Positions 1 to 10,534 of a DNA stretch of 64,000 nt are shown one piece after another; position 1 is the stretch's first letter; the number at the start of each line of letters is the position of its first letter. Position numbers and translations under genes: made by a program. Under the pieces are notes generated by a model. That model saw only the letters and a program-made list of their open reading frames with translations, was not told where the DNA came from and did no database searches. This DNA comes from Paraburkholderia sp. ZP32-5 (GTDB taxonomy: Bacteria > Pseudomonadota > Gammaproteobacteria > Burkholderiales > Burkholderiaceae): the NCBI RefSeq assembly GCF_021390495.1, contig NZ_JAJEJP010000002.1:1488001-1552000 (forward strand), given 5' to 3'.

Positions 1-195
1 GAATTCTCGTCGATTCACCGCTTGCCGTCTGATCCTGTCGATTCAACGAGGTGGCTGCATCCTAACGTCCGGTATGCGCACGAGCAAATGCTTTGCGAGC
101 AGAGTCCGTGACACGAGATGCCCAAGCTATCTACAGTCAAACGGTTTCTCCAAAATTCGCCATCTTATTAACGTCATGCCATCGAGCACTGGACC

Positions 196-1773
196 ATGTT
201 CAAGAACAACCTGAAAGCTGTCATGACGCACCTTCCGGGTCTCAGTCTGAAGCAGCGATTGAGCTTGGTGTTTGTGCTGCTCGCATTGATGACAATCGTC
301 ACAGCAGGGATTGGAATCCAGGGGATCCTGCAGGCAAATGAGCACAGCCAGTACACGTTCGAGAAACTTACGAAGCCAGGTCAGGCGATCGAAAGCTCGT
401 ACATCACGACGCTGGTCGAGGTAATCCAGTTGATGGAGGCCATCAGTGCTTCGGATGCGGCGACGCGCAATGATCGACTCGATCTCATTGAAAAACTCCA
501 GAAGGACAGTGATGAAGAATTCAACCGATTCGTTGCGAACGAGAAGGCGATCACCATCCAGCCAATTGTCAATGATGTACTACGTGATCACGAGAAATTC
601 CGGCAGGCTTTCCTGAAAGCAGTGCAACTGTTTCAGGCGGGCAATGTAGATGCAGCGCTGTCCGCTGAAACGGATGAGGTCCGCCCGTACGGTGTCTCGC
701 TCTTCCAAAGTGTCGTGAAGCTAAGTGCGATGCTCCGCTCCGAGGCCGAGATTGCCAACGAACGCAACGTGCAGTCGTACTATCGTATGATGACGATGAT
801 GGTGTCCGTTGTTGTCGGCGGCCTTCTGATCGTGGGTACATATGGTTGGAAGCAGCTGCAGACGACCGGTCGAAACATATCCGGCATCGAGGACACCCTT
901 CAATCCATCGCCCATACGCTTGATCTAACCAAACGCGCGCCAGTTGAGCGTATGGACGAAATCGGCCGCGCGGCCACGGCATTCAACGAGTTGATCCACC
1001 AGTTCACCGGATTGATCTCACAGGTCAAAACGACTGCAAGCGCGGTGGGCACTGCCACGCAGGAAATTGCGACTGGTAACCTCGATCTATCTGCACGCAC
1101 CGAACAGCAAGCGGCGTCGCTCGAAGAAACGTCGGCAAGTATGCGCGAACTGCTCGATCGCGTGAAACAGAATACAGAGAACGCACAACAGGCCAACGAA
1201 CTTGCAATCACGGCGTCTGAGGTCGCGATGAAAGGCGGACAGGCTGTGTTCCAGGTCGTAAGCACGATGTCGGCGATCACCGCTTCGTCCGGCAAAGTTG
1301 TGAACATCATTAGCCTGATCGAGAGCATTGCCTTCCAGACTAACATCCTCGCGCTGAATGCAGCAGTCGAAGCCGCTAGAGCCGGCGAACATGGCAGAGG
1401 TTTCGCCGTTGTGGCGGGAGAAGTGCGCTCGCTCGCGCAGCGCTGTGCCACTGCTGCGAAAGACATCAAAACGCTCATCGATGATTCGGCCGAGCAGGTC
1501 GGCCGCGGAAGTGCTCTCGTGGACAATGCAGGAAAGACTATCGACGAAGTTGTGTCACGCGTTCGACACGTCGCTTCGATTATGGGTGAGATCAGTCTTT
1601 CGTCCCAAGAGCAAACATTAAGCCTCGATCAAATCGGCACAGCAATGTCACAGATCGATGGCGTCACACAACAGAACGCGGCATTGGTTGAAGAAGCAGC
1701 CGCCGCAGCGAACGCGCTGAACGATCAGGTCACCGAGCTTGATCATGCAGTGGAAGTATTTAGATTGACATAG
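196..1773 (+). CDS. Methyl-accepting chemotaxis protein
   Basis: A 525-residue transmembrane chemoreceptor that would pass a periplasmic ligand signal to CheW/CheA and so to the flagellar motor. TM1 lies at about residues 23-45, a periplasmic four-helix-type sensor region at 46-197 and TM2 at about 199-217. The cytoplasmic signalling domain carries the conserved hairpin tip near residues 376-407 (ESIAFQTNILALNAAVEAAR is recognisable). Glutamine/glutamate-rich stretches such as EQQAASLEETSASM match methylation helices. The protein ends in VEVFRLT, without a CheR-tethering pentapeptide of NWETF type. No strong Shine-Dalgarno sequence precedes the ATG at 196; an in-frame ATG at 226 is a less likely start because it trims the basic N-terminus. 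The ligand is unknown. No other che genes are in view, so it is an orphan receptor. Family assignment is certain. Confidence 0.95.
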   Translation: MFKNNLKAVMTHLPGLSLKQRLSLVFVLLALMTIVTAGIGIQGILQANEHSQYTFEKLTKPGQAIESSYITTLVEVIQLMEAISASDAATRNDRLDLIEKLQKDSDEEFNRFVANEKAITIQPIVNDVLRDHEKFRQAFLKAVQLFQAGNVDAALSAETDEVRPYGVSLFQSVVKLSAMLRSEAEIANERNVQSYYRMMTMMVSVVVGGLLIVGTYGWKQLQTTGRNISGIEDTLQSIAHTLDLTKRAPVERMDEIGRAATAFNELIHQFTGLISQVKTTASAVGTATQEIATGNLDLSARTEQQAASLEETSASMRELLDRVKQNTENAQQANELAITASEVAMKGGQAVFQVVSTMSAITASSGKVVNIISLIESIAFQTNILALNAAVEAARAGEHGRGFAVVAGEVRSLAQRCATAAKDIKTLIDDSAEQVGRGSALVDNAGKTIDEVVSRVRHVASIMGEISLSSQEQTLSLDQIGTAMSQIDGVTQQNAALVEEAAAAANALNDQVTELDHAVEVFRLT

Positions 1774-2246
1774 GTGACGGTTGACTATCAGCAGCAGCAC
1801 TCGCACCGAATCACTCGTAGTCAACGGATCTCCTGGATTTTTTTCTCAGATCGAGATTTTTTGGAGTTACAGACACATTTACAGATTAAGTGCCCCCCAA
1901 ATATCCCGCGCTCGCGGCGGAATTTAGCGATCTTTCATCTGGATAGGCCCAGCCCACATCATGTATTTCGGGTCGCCCGACAGTACACGTACTCATCAGG
2001 AAGCATGCCACACGCGTGCCACGGCGGCCAGAAGCTCAGGAAGGCCGCTGTTAAAGCAGGTGATCGTACGCGTAATCTGCGAGACGGGGCACACGGGTGA
2101 GCCGGTCATCCGGAATGCTGTTTGTGAAATGCAATCGCGGACATGCACGGTGAACTTCCACCAGTTGATCTACCTGTATTCCTGGCATTGACTTACTGCG
2201 ATAACTGCGAATCTTACCTAAATTGAAAATATTCGAAATTTATTAA

Positions 2247-2305
2247 GGATGCCAAATGTTATTGATAAATTGCTCTGCGATTTTTCATCCGAACGTCTGG
2301 CATCC
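2247..2305. repeat. Inverted repeat GGATGCCA/TGGCATCC
   Basis: An 8-base perfect inverted repeat, GGATGCCA at 2247-2254 and TGGCATCC at 2298-2305, with 43 bases between the arms in an AT-rich stretch. It could be the base of a structured transcript or a binding site, or chance. Confidence 0.35.
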
Positions 2306-2442
2306 CCAGCTACGGGGACCGTTCACGCATCCAATGAAGAGCAGACACGACACGGGTTCTGCGCCACGGGATCGCCGACAGATCACGCTCGCTTTTAGAC
2401 GACGCGCTCGCCCCTACAGGTAAATCAGCACAACCGCTTTTA

Positions 2443-2495
2443 TTGAAAAACCTTAGTAGAAAAAGCTTTTATCACATAGTTTCACACATAGGAGG
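2443..2495 (+). promoter_or_regulatory. Putative promoter and strong RBS of the porin gene
   Basis: TTGAAA at 2443-2448 and TTTTAT at 2467-2472 are spaced 18 bases apart and fit a sigma-70 promoter moderately well. GGAGG at 2491-2495 lies 5 bases before the ATG at 2501 and is an excellent Shine-Dalgarno sequence that fixes the start. Confidence 0.45.
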
Positions 2496-2500
2496 ATGAC

Positions 2501-3655
2501 ATGAAGAAGTACTGTATATTTGCAATCCCGGCTTTCATCTCGATGAGCGCCATCGCCCAAAGTAGTGTCACCCTCTATGGGCTGATCGACGAAGGGATCG
2601 GTTATACGAACAACGCAAGCGGCAAGTCGTCCTGGAATACGCAGAACGGCTGGGTCGCAGGTGATCGGTGGGGCCTGCTGGGATCGGAAGATCTCGGTGG
2701 CGGCATGAAGGCAATTTTCCGCCTGGAAACCGGCTTCCTGCTTGATAACGGACGATCGCTCGTCTCGGGTGAAATGTTTGCGCGTCAGTCGTACGTGGGT
2801 CTGCAAAGTGATACGCTTGGTACCCTGACGTTTGGGCGGCAATATGACACCGTCGCGGACATGATTGGACCGCTGACCATGAATGGCTCGTACGCCGGCT
2901 GGCCCTTCTCCCACCCGTTTGACAACGACAACACCGATGACACGTTTCGCGTCAACAACTCAGTAAAGTACTTGAGTCCGAGGTTCAATGGGCTTCAATT
3001 CAGCGGTCTCTACGGTTTCAGCAATCAGGCCGGCGGATTCGCCAACAATCGTGCCTTCAGCGCGGGCATCACCTATACCACAGGAGCGTTAGACCTCGGC
3101 GCAGCGTACTTCCAGGCGAACAATGGGGGGGCGAACCAAGGGGGGGCCATGCCGGGTCTCAATGGCGTAGGTGCGTATGGCGACGTGAACTTTATCGCGA
3201 AACGTCAGCGCGTCTATGGAGCAGGTGCGAAATACACATTTAATTCCGTTGCGCTCGGCGTGGTGTACACGCACTCGTCCTTTGACGATCCAGTGTCGTC
3301 AATCTATACCGGGCCGTTCGGCGCTAGCGCCCAGTCTCTGAAGTTCGACAATTTCGAAGTCAACGCGAAATACCAGTTCAACCCTGCCCTGTTTGCCGTC
3401 GCAATGTATACGTTCACCCGAGGACACTATAGCGCGGGCGCGACGAATGCAAAGCCCGACTGGAACCAGGGCGCTCTCATGCTGAACTATTCCCTCTCGC
3501 GGCGCACCAGTGTGTATACGCAAGTAGCCTATCAGCACGTGAGCGGCGGAACGACGGGTACAGGACTCGACAATGCCTTCGTGCTCGGTGCCGCAGGTCC
3601 GTCCTCGACCCGTTCACAGGTGCTCACACGCATCGGCCTTTTCCATACGTTCTGA
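2501..3655 (+). CDS. Gram-negative porin, Burkholderia OmpC type
   Basis: A 384-residue general diffusion porin of the outer membrane, expected to form a trimer of 16-stranded barrels that admits small hydrophilic solutes. A signal peptide is visible, with cleavage after ...SAIA at about residue 19, followed by the family hallmark SSVTLYGLIDEGIGY. Characteristic strands include the RWGLLGSEDLGGGMKAIFRLE region and the SYVGL...LGTLTFGRQ block. The C-terminal residue is phenylalanine (IGLFHTF), the signal for the Bam assembly machinery. Length is typical for the family. It is monocistronic, with its own promoter region upstream and a hairpin terminator downstream. Such porins occur in many copies in Burkholderia genomes, so the specific solute cannot be assigned. 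Confidence 0.96.
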   Translation: MKKYCIFAIPAFISMSAIAQSSVTLYGLIDEGIGYTNNASGKSSWNTQNGWVAGDRWGLLGSEDLGGGMKAIFRLETGFLLDNGRSLVSGEMFARQSYVGLQSDTLGTLTFGRQYDTVADMIGPLTMNGSYAGWPFSHPFDNDNTDDTFRVNNSVKYLSPRFNGLQFSGLYGFSNQAGGFANNRAFSAGITYTTGALDLGAAYFQANNGGANQGGAMPGLNGVGAYGDVNFIAKRQRVYGAGAKYTFNSVALGVVYTHSSFDDPVSSIYTGPFGASAQSLKFDNFEVNAKYQFNPALFAVAMYTFTRGHYSAGATNAKPDWNQGALMLNYSLSRRTSVYTQVAYQHVSGGTTGTGLDNAFVLGAAGPSSTRSQVLTRIGLFHTF

Positions 3656-3699
3656 CCGAACGCGCCGCCGGGTTTACCCATCGTCGTGTGAAAAATCGT

Positions 3700-3739
3700 G
3701 TGACCGGACAGGAAGCCAACTCCCGTTCGGTCACTTTTC
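3700..3739 (+). terminator. Rho-independent terminator after the porin gene
   Basis: GTGACCG at 3700-3706 pairs with CGGTCAC at 3728-3734 and is followed directly by TTTT. It lies 45 bases after the porin stop codon. Confidence 0.6.
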
Positions 3740-4088
3740 TATTTCCGCTGCTCTGCGCGTCAATCAAAGAAGATGTGCTCGTCACATAAGGCTGCGATTC
3801 TCAACTCCTTGCTCCGCCATCATCTTTGGCTGGGCAAGCATCAACTGAGATCAGGCGATCCTTCTCTCGCGCAATCACCCAGCAAAGCCATGGTGCACCG
3901 CGTTGTCTGCGCGAAGGTATGGCCCTCGGGGGCACTCGAACGCCGCGCCAATCTGCACCTAAAGCTTGCATGCAATTCGGTCTCGATCACAGTGGCACAA
4001 GGATTCTGCGACGAGCGATGTCATATCAACTTTGCGTTGATCCTCTTCCGCTAAATTGAAATGTCGTGTTCGCGGGTTCATGCTGCTT
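3740..4088. other. Non-coding stretch between porin and transposase remnant
   Basis: About 350 bases in which I see no gene, repeat or structure that I can support. Its short open frames lack recognisable features. It may be further decayed DNA of the adjacent insertion element. Confidence 0.5.
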
Positions 4089-4368
4089 GACCGGCTGAAG
4101 GCATCAAAGTGGTAGCCGATCACGCCTGATGAGCTGGCGCGCCGCGGAACGGTTGGGTCTGAGTCCGCGCAGGTCGAATGGCTCGTGATCCGCTACCGCG
4201 AAGAAGGCGCCGCCGGCCTCGTTTCTCAGCGGCGCGGTGCACGCAGCAATCACCAGTTGCTGCAGACGCTGCTTGAGCGGGCACCTGATGACGGACGCAG
4301 GTCTGTGGGTGCCGCGCCGGCAGCAGCCACCGAAGGTCTACCAGCCGCGCGCGGCGCGCGTTTTTGTG
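4089..4368 (+). pseudogene. Degenerate ISNCY-family transposase remnant
   Basis: Pieces of an ISNCY-type transposase N-terminus are readable across several frames. A DRLK start and an in-frame TAG occur near 4089-4115. The helix-turn-helix piece RAAERLGLSPR at about 4137-4170 is in another frame. VEWLVIRYREEGAAGLVSQR then RRGARSNHQLL (about 4171-4260) return to the first frame. LMTDAGLWVPRRQQPPKVYQ follows in a third frame, ending near 4368. About 50 residues between the SNHQL and the LMTDAGLWVPR blocks are missing relative to what I know of the family, and everything beyond, including the DDE catalytic core, is gone. It is a relic, not an active element; no terminal inverted repeats were recognised. 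It marks an old insertion just upstream of the phosphonate genes. Confidence 0.75.
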
Positions 4369-4633
4369 GATATATGTGCTATTTTGTGGCTTTGTGGCAA
4401 TGGCGATCCGTCCTGCTGTCGCGTGCCGCGCGACATGGCAGCGCGATAACCTCTCCCTGCTTTTTCACCCAACTCACCATGCACCCGTTGCTACGCCGCG
4501 CCGAAATCCTGCGGATTGCCCAGTCACCAGGCATCACGTCGACCAGCCGGTTCGCACAACCATCTAGCGTCATTGCACGCGCCTGCGTCGAACATAGCCG
4601 CGAAATCACCATCCGCCGGTCACCACAATTAGC

Positions 4634-5485
4634 ATGACGATGACACTGCCGGTCTTTTTCGCGGTGCTGTCGGCTGCACTGCTGCATGCGGGCTGGAACG
4701 CGTTGCTCAAGCTGCGGCTCGATCCTTTTCTGGCGATGACCTTGCTATGCATCGCGTGCGGCTTGATAGCGCTGCCGTCGCTGCTGTTCACCGGGCTCGC
4801 GCGCCCTGCCGCGTGGCCTTGGGTAGCGGCATCGGTCGCGCTTCATTTCGGCTACTACGTGTGTCTGAGCGAAGCGTACCGTCGCGCCGACATGAGCCAG
4901 ATCTACCCGATTGCGCGCGGCTGCGCTCCGTTGATGACCACGTTCGTGTCGCTGACGATACTGCGCGAGACGATGAGCGCCGGCAGCATTGCAGGCGTCG
5001 TGTTACTCGGCAGCGGCGTGTTGCTGCTGTCACTCCGCGGCCATCATCACAGCGCGGCGGAAAATCGCGTCGCGCTCGGCTTCGCGCTGCTGACGGCGAT
5101 GACGATTGCGGGATACACGGTCGTCGATGGCGTGGGCGCGCGGGCGGCCGGCAGCCCGAATGCCTATGCGGCGACTCTGTTCGTCTTCGATGCCTTGCCG
5201 ATGCTGGCGCTGTGTCTGTACCGCCATGGACTCGCCGGCATGGCGCCGATGCGGCGTTTCCTGCTGCCGGGTTTCGCGGGCGGCGCGATGTCGCTGGCGG
5301 CCTACTGGATCGTGATCTGGGCGATGACGCTCGCGCCGATCGCGCTCGTCGCAGCGGTCCGCGAGACGAGTGTGGTGTTCGCCGGCTTCATCGCCGTGTA
5401 CGTGCTGAAGGAGCCTTTCAGCCGCGTGCGTGCCGCGGCTGCCACATTGACGGTGGCCGGCCTCGCGCTGATGCGGCTTTTCTGA
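4634..5485 (+). CDS. Phosphonate-associated EamA/DMT membrane protein
   Basis: A 283-residue inner-membrane protein of the drug/metabolite transporter (EamA-like) superfamily with about ten hydrophobic segments arranged as two five-TM halves, each near 140 residues. Motifs such as AALLHAGWNALLK near the N-terminus and SEAYRRADMSQIYPIARG at the end of the first half resemble the subfamily described as phosphonate-utilization-associated membrane proteins. Its position directly upstream of phnW-phnA-phnY supports that reading. It may move 2-aminoethylphosphonate or a by-product; direction of transport is unknown. The ATG at 4634 is followed by another ATG two codons on, and neither has a clear Shine-Dalgarno sequence. 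The 332-base spacer before phnW argues that it is transcribed separately from the enzyme genes. Confidence 0.85.
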   Translation: MTMTLPVFFAVLSAALLHAGWNALLKLRLDPFLAMTLLCIACGLIALPSLLFTGLARPAAWPWVAASVALHFGYYVCLSEAYRRADMSQIYPIARGCAPLMTTFVSLTILRETMSAGSIAGVVLLGSGVLLLSLRGHHHSAAENRVALGFALLTAMTIAGYTVVDGVGARAAGSPNAYAATLFVFDALPMLALCLYRHGLAGMAPMRRFLLPGFAGGAMSLAAYWIVIWAMTLAPIALVAAVRETSVVFAGFIAVYVLKEPFSRVRAAAATLTVAGLALMRLF

Positions 5486-5721
5486 GCGCAGGCGCGGGCC
5501 TTCGCGACGGCAGTGCGGTCCTCGTCCGCGCTGAGCGGGGCCGCGGGCGGCCGACCCGCTCACCGCTCACCCGCTCCCAGCCGCTCGCCTCCCCCTCCTC
5601 CACGCCTGCCCTGAGCAGATTTATCCCAATCACAGACGCCGCTGCCATAACAGTCGCAGCCTTCACCACCACATCGAGCCACCATCTCACAGCCTTCACA
5701 TATGTGGCAAATAATGGCGTA

Positions 5722-5750
5722 TTGACTGTATTTGTTGCGACCCGTAAAGT
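5722..5750 (+). promoter_or_regulatory. Putative sigma-70 promoter of the phnWAY operon
   Basis: TTGACT at 5722-5727 and TAAAGT at 5745-5750 with an ideal 17-base spacer, 68 bases before the phnW start. It sits in the 332-base gap at 5486-5817, whose remaining sequence shows no gene or clear operator. Confidence 0.6.
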
Positions 5751-5817
5751 GAGCAAAGTGGCTTCAAGCACCGCAAAGCACCCGCACAGCACCAGAATCG
5801 CCCTCCAGGAGACATCG

Positions 5818-8263
<2,446 letters not shown>

Positions 8264-8353
8264 CACCCTGCTCGCAACGGCCCGTGCGTGTCGCGCGTGT
8301 CGCATTAGCACGGCGCCGCGCGGCCCCTACCGTATCACTGGACGAGGTATTCG

Positions 8354-9802
8354 ATGAACGTGATGAGCAAACCCGCAGTCAGGCAGGAAGCGATGCGCAT
8401 CGCCGGCCGGCACGTGAGCACCGACGAACTGATCGACGTATTGAACCCGTACACCAACGAAGTCGTGGGGACCGTGCCCGCAGGCCGTCCCGAGCATGTA
8501 CAGGAGGCATTTGCGAAAGCGCACGCATTCAAGCCGCGGCTCTCGCGTTTCGAGCGCCAGCGCATCCTGCAGCGCACGGCCGAATTGCTGAGCGAGCGCA
8601 AGGAAGACTTCGCGCGCCTGATCACCGCGGAATCGGGGCTGTGTTGGAAGGATGGTCTCTATGAGGCGAGCCGGGCCTTCGACGTGTGGTCGTTCGCGGC
8701 GCAACTCACCTGCAGGGACGACGGTGAGATCTATTCCTGCGATATCAGTCCAAACGGCAAGAACCGCAAGATCTTCACGACGCGGCTGCCGCTGCTCGGC
8801 GTGATCTCGGCGATTACGCCGTTCAATCATCCGTTGAACATGGTGAGCCACAAGCTTGCGCCCGCCATCGCGACCAACAACCGCGTCGTGCTCAAGCCCA
8901 CCGAACTCACACCGCTTACCGCGCTTGCGCTGGCCGACGTGCTCTACGAAGCGGGCCTGCCGCCCGAGATGCTGAGCGTCGTCACCGGCAATCCGCGCAC
9001 GATGGGCGACGCGATGATCACCGATCCGCACGCGGATCTGATCACGTTCACGGGTTCCGTGCGGGTCGGCAAATACATCGCGCAACACGCCGGCTATCGC
9101 CGCACGGTACTGGAACTCGGCGGCAACGATCCGCTGATCGTGATGGAGGATGCCGACCTCGACAAGGCCGCGCAGCTTGCGGTGACCGGTGCAACGAAGA
9201 ACTCCGGGCAGCGCTGCACGGCGGTCAAGCGGATTCTCGTCGTGCAAAGCGTCGCCGATGAATTCGTCGAACGCGTGCTCGTGCATGCGAAGAAACTGAA
9301 GTGCGGCGATCCGATGGACCCATCCGTCGACGTCGGCACCGTGATCAACGAGGCGGCCGCGCAACTGTTCGAGCGTCGGGTTGCCGACGCACAGGCGCGC
9401 GGCGCGCGCGTGCTGTACGGCGCGCCGCGCCAGGGCGCGCTGTTTCATCCGACCGTGGTCGACCACGTGCCATACGACTGCGAACTGGTGCACGAAGAGA
9501 CCTTCGGCCCGGTGATCCCCATCATTCGCGTGCCGGACGTGCTCGATGAAGTGATCCGGATTTCGAACTCGACCGACTATGGTCTTTCGTCGGGCGTCTG
9601 CACGAACCGGCTCGACTACATCACGCGCTTCGTGAAGGAACTGGAGGTCGGCACCGTGAACGTGTGGGAAGTGCCCGGCTATCGCACGGAGATGTCGCCG
9701 TTCGGCGGCATCAAGGATTCGGGCAATGGCTACAAGGAGGGCATGGTCGAGGCCATGAAAAGCTATACGAACGTGCGGACCTGGTCGATGCCCTGGGAGT
9801 GA
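8354..9802 (+). CDS. phnY: Phosphonoacetaldehyde dehydrogenase
   Basis: A 482-residue NAD(P)-dependent aldehyde dehydrogenase that oxidises phosphonoacetaldehyde to phosphonoacetate, linking PhnW to PhnA. Catalytic residues are all present: oxyanion asparagine N158 (TPFNHPLN), general base E254 in LELGGND and nucleophile C288 in [17 protein letters not shown] near residues 232-240 is the nucleotide-binding turn. [13 protein letters not shown] near the C-terminus is typical of the family. Assignment to PhnY rather than another aldehyde dehydrogenase rests on operon context and on the [19 protein letters not shown] segment seen in this group. A GAGG at 8344-8347 supports the ATG at 8354. The 90-base gap after phnA holds no gene. 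Confidence 0.93.
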   Translation: MNVMSKPAVRQEAMRIAGRHVSTDELIDVLNPYTNEVVGTVPAGRPEHVQEAFAKAHAFKPRLSRFERQRILQRTAELLSERKEDFARLITAESGLCWKDGLYEASRAFDVWSFAAQLTCRDDGEIYSCDISPNGKNRKIFTTRLPLLGVISAITPFNHPLNMVSHKLAPAIATNNRVVLKPTELTPLTALALADVLYEAGLPPEMLSVVTGNPRTMGDAMITDPHADLITFTGSVRVGKYIAQHAGYRRTVLELGGNDPLIVMEDADLDKAAQLAVTGATKNSGQRCTAVKRILVVQSVADEFVERVLVHAKKLKCGDPMDPSVDVGTVINEAAAQLFERRVADAQARGARVLYGAPRQGALFHPTVVDHVPYDCELVHEETFGPVIPIIRVPDVLDEVIRISNSTDYGLSSGVCTNRLDYITRFVKELEVGTVNVWEVPGYRTEMSPFGGIKDSGNGYKEGMVEAMKSYTNVRTWSMPWE

Positions 9803-9910
9803 GCAGCGGGAGAACCGACTGAAGAGCCACGCACGTTGCAATCCGGCGCAAGGGGAGATCCACTGGGCTCAGGCGCTGCTCGTTTCGGGCTCGCCACATG
9901 CCGCCGTGCC

Positions 9911-10080
9911 CTACTCTCGCGGATCGAACAGACTCAGATAAAGCGCTTCGATCGCCCGCCTGCCCGGCATCGCCGGATGCAGCAGCGACGCATCCAGCCA
10001 TGCTCCGGGCGTGCCGAAACGATAGTCTTCGACATGGCCGAACAGCGGTTGAAGATCGACATGCGCGAGCCCTTCTTCGA
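9911..10080 (-). pseudogene. C-terminal remnant of an unrecognised enzyme
   Basis: On the minus strand the last 55 or so codons before the stop at 9911 read like a genuine protein end (LFGHVEDYRFGTPGAWLDAS, then LLHPAMPGRRAIEALY and SLFDPRE). Upstream of about 10080 the frame becomes arginine-rich and loses protein-like character, just where a LysR-like fragment begins on the other strand. I do not recognise the family. It is best read as the 3' end of a gene truncated by a rearrangement; the left breakpoint with phnY is clean. The call is inference from codon and residue texture only. Confidence 0.35.
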
Positions 10081-10420
10081 TTGCAGGCGAACGGTCGGCA
10101 TCTCGACGAAGATGCTGATCGAGAAGATCCGCAATGGGCGGCTCGATTTCGCGCTGTGCCCGATTGCGCCGCAAGTCAGCGACGTTGATCTGAATATCGA
10201 GCGCTTGTACCGCTCGGAAGCCAGCATCATCGCGCGCAAGGGACATCCGCTCGCGCATGTCACGTCCGTGCGCAAGCTGGCGGATTGCGAATGGGTCAGC
10301 ATCCGTCCGGCGAGGATCGTCGGCGGCGCGGAAAACCGGCTGATCAGCCGCCGTTCATCGCCGTTGACCATGGTCGCGCAGGAACTGGGCAGCATGCTGA
10401 TTTCGTACTCGCGTCTGTTG
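10081..10420 (+). pseudogene. LysR-family regulator remnant (central effector-domain piece)
   Basis: About 110 codons match the middle of a LysR effector-binding domain: LIEKIRNGRLDFALCPI, then YRSEASIIARKGHPLAHV and SVRKLADCEWVSIRP. Neither the N-terminal helix-turn-helix nor the C-terminal end is present, and the open frame runs on into the antisense of the next gene, which is why it looks longer. It lies just downstream of phnWAY, where a LysR regulator of phosphonate genes is common, so the ancestral protein may have controlled that operon; this is inference. The fragment abuts another gene remnant on the opposite strand. Confidence 0.7.
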
Positions 10421-10534
10421 CATGGTGCCGGATCGGTGCGAAGCCAAGCCGAAAAAAGCCGAGCGCGGCGGTTCGCTCAAGCATCTGGCTGCATTGGGTG
10501 GACCTGTGCCTGTCGTGGTCCGCCCTCGCCTCGA

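Larger units (their letters stand above)
1774..2500. other. Long intergenic region before the porin gene
   Basis: About 725 bases without a convincing gene. Short open frames here have no family features. Base composition drops, especially at 2205-2290, which is AT-rich. It holds an inverted repeat at 2247-2305 and the porin promoter region at its right end, both listed separately. A small RNA gene or a decayed element is possible but not demonstrable from sequence alone. Confidence 0.6.

Noticed and set aside
1774..2191. Two open frames of 76 and 108 codons after the chemoreceptor gene
   Set aside because: No ribosome site, residue composition rich in His, Arg and Cys, no recognisable domain.
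4369..4633. Overlapping short frames between the transposase remnant and the membrane protein gene
   Set aside because: None continues the transposase sequence or has a ribosome site; they look like chance open frames in GC-rich DNA.
4747..5817. A long open frame that would add some 357 residues to the N-terminus of PhnW
   Set aside because: It is the +2 shadow of the DMT membrane protein gene, arginine-rich and without protein features; PhnW homologues start at the ATG at 5818, which has a ribosome site.
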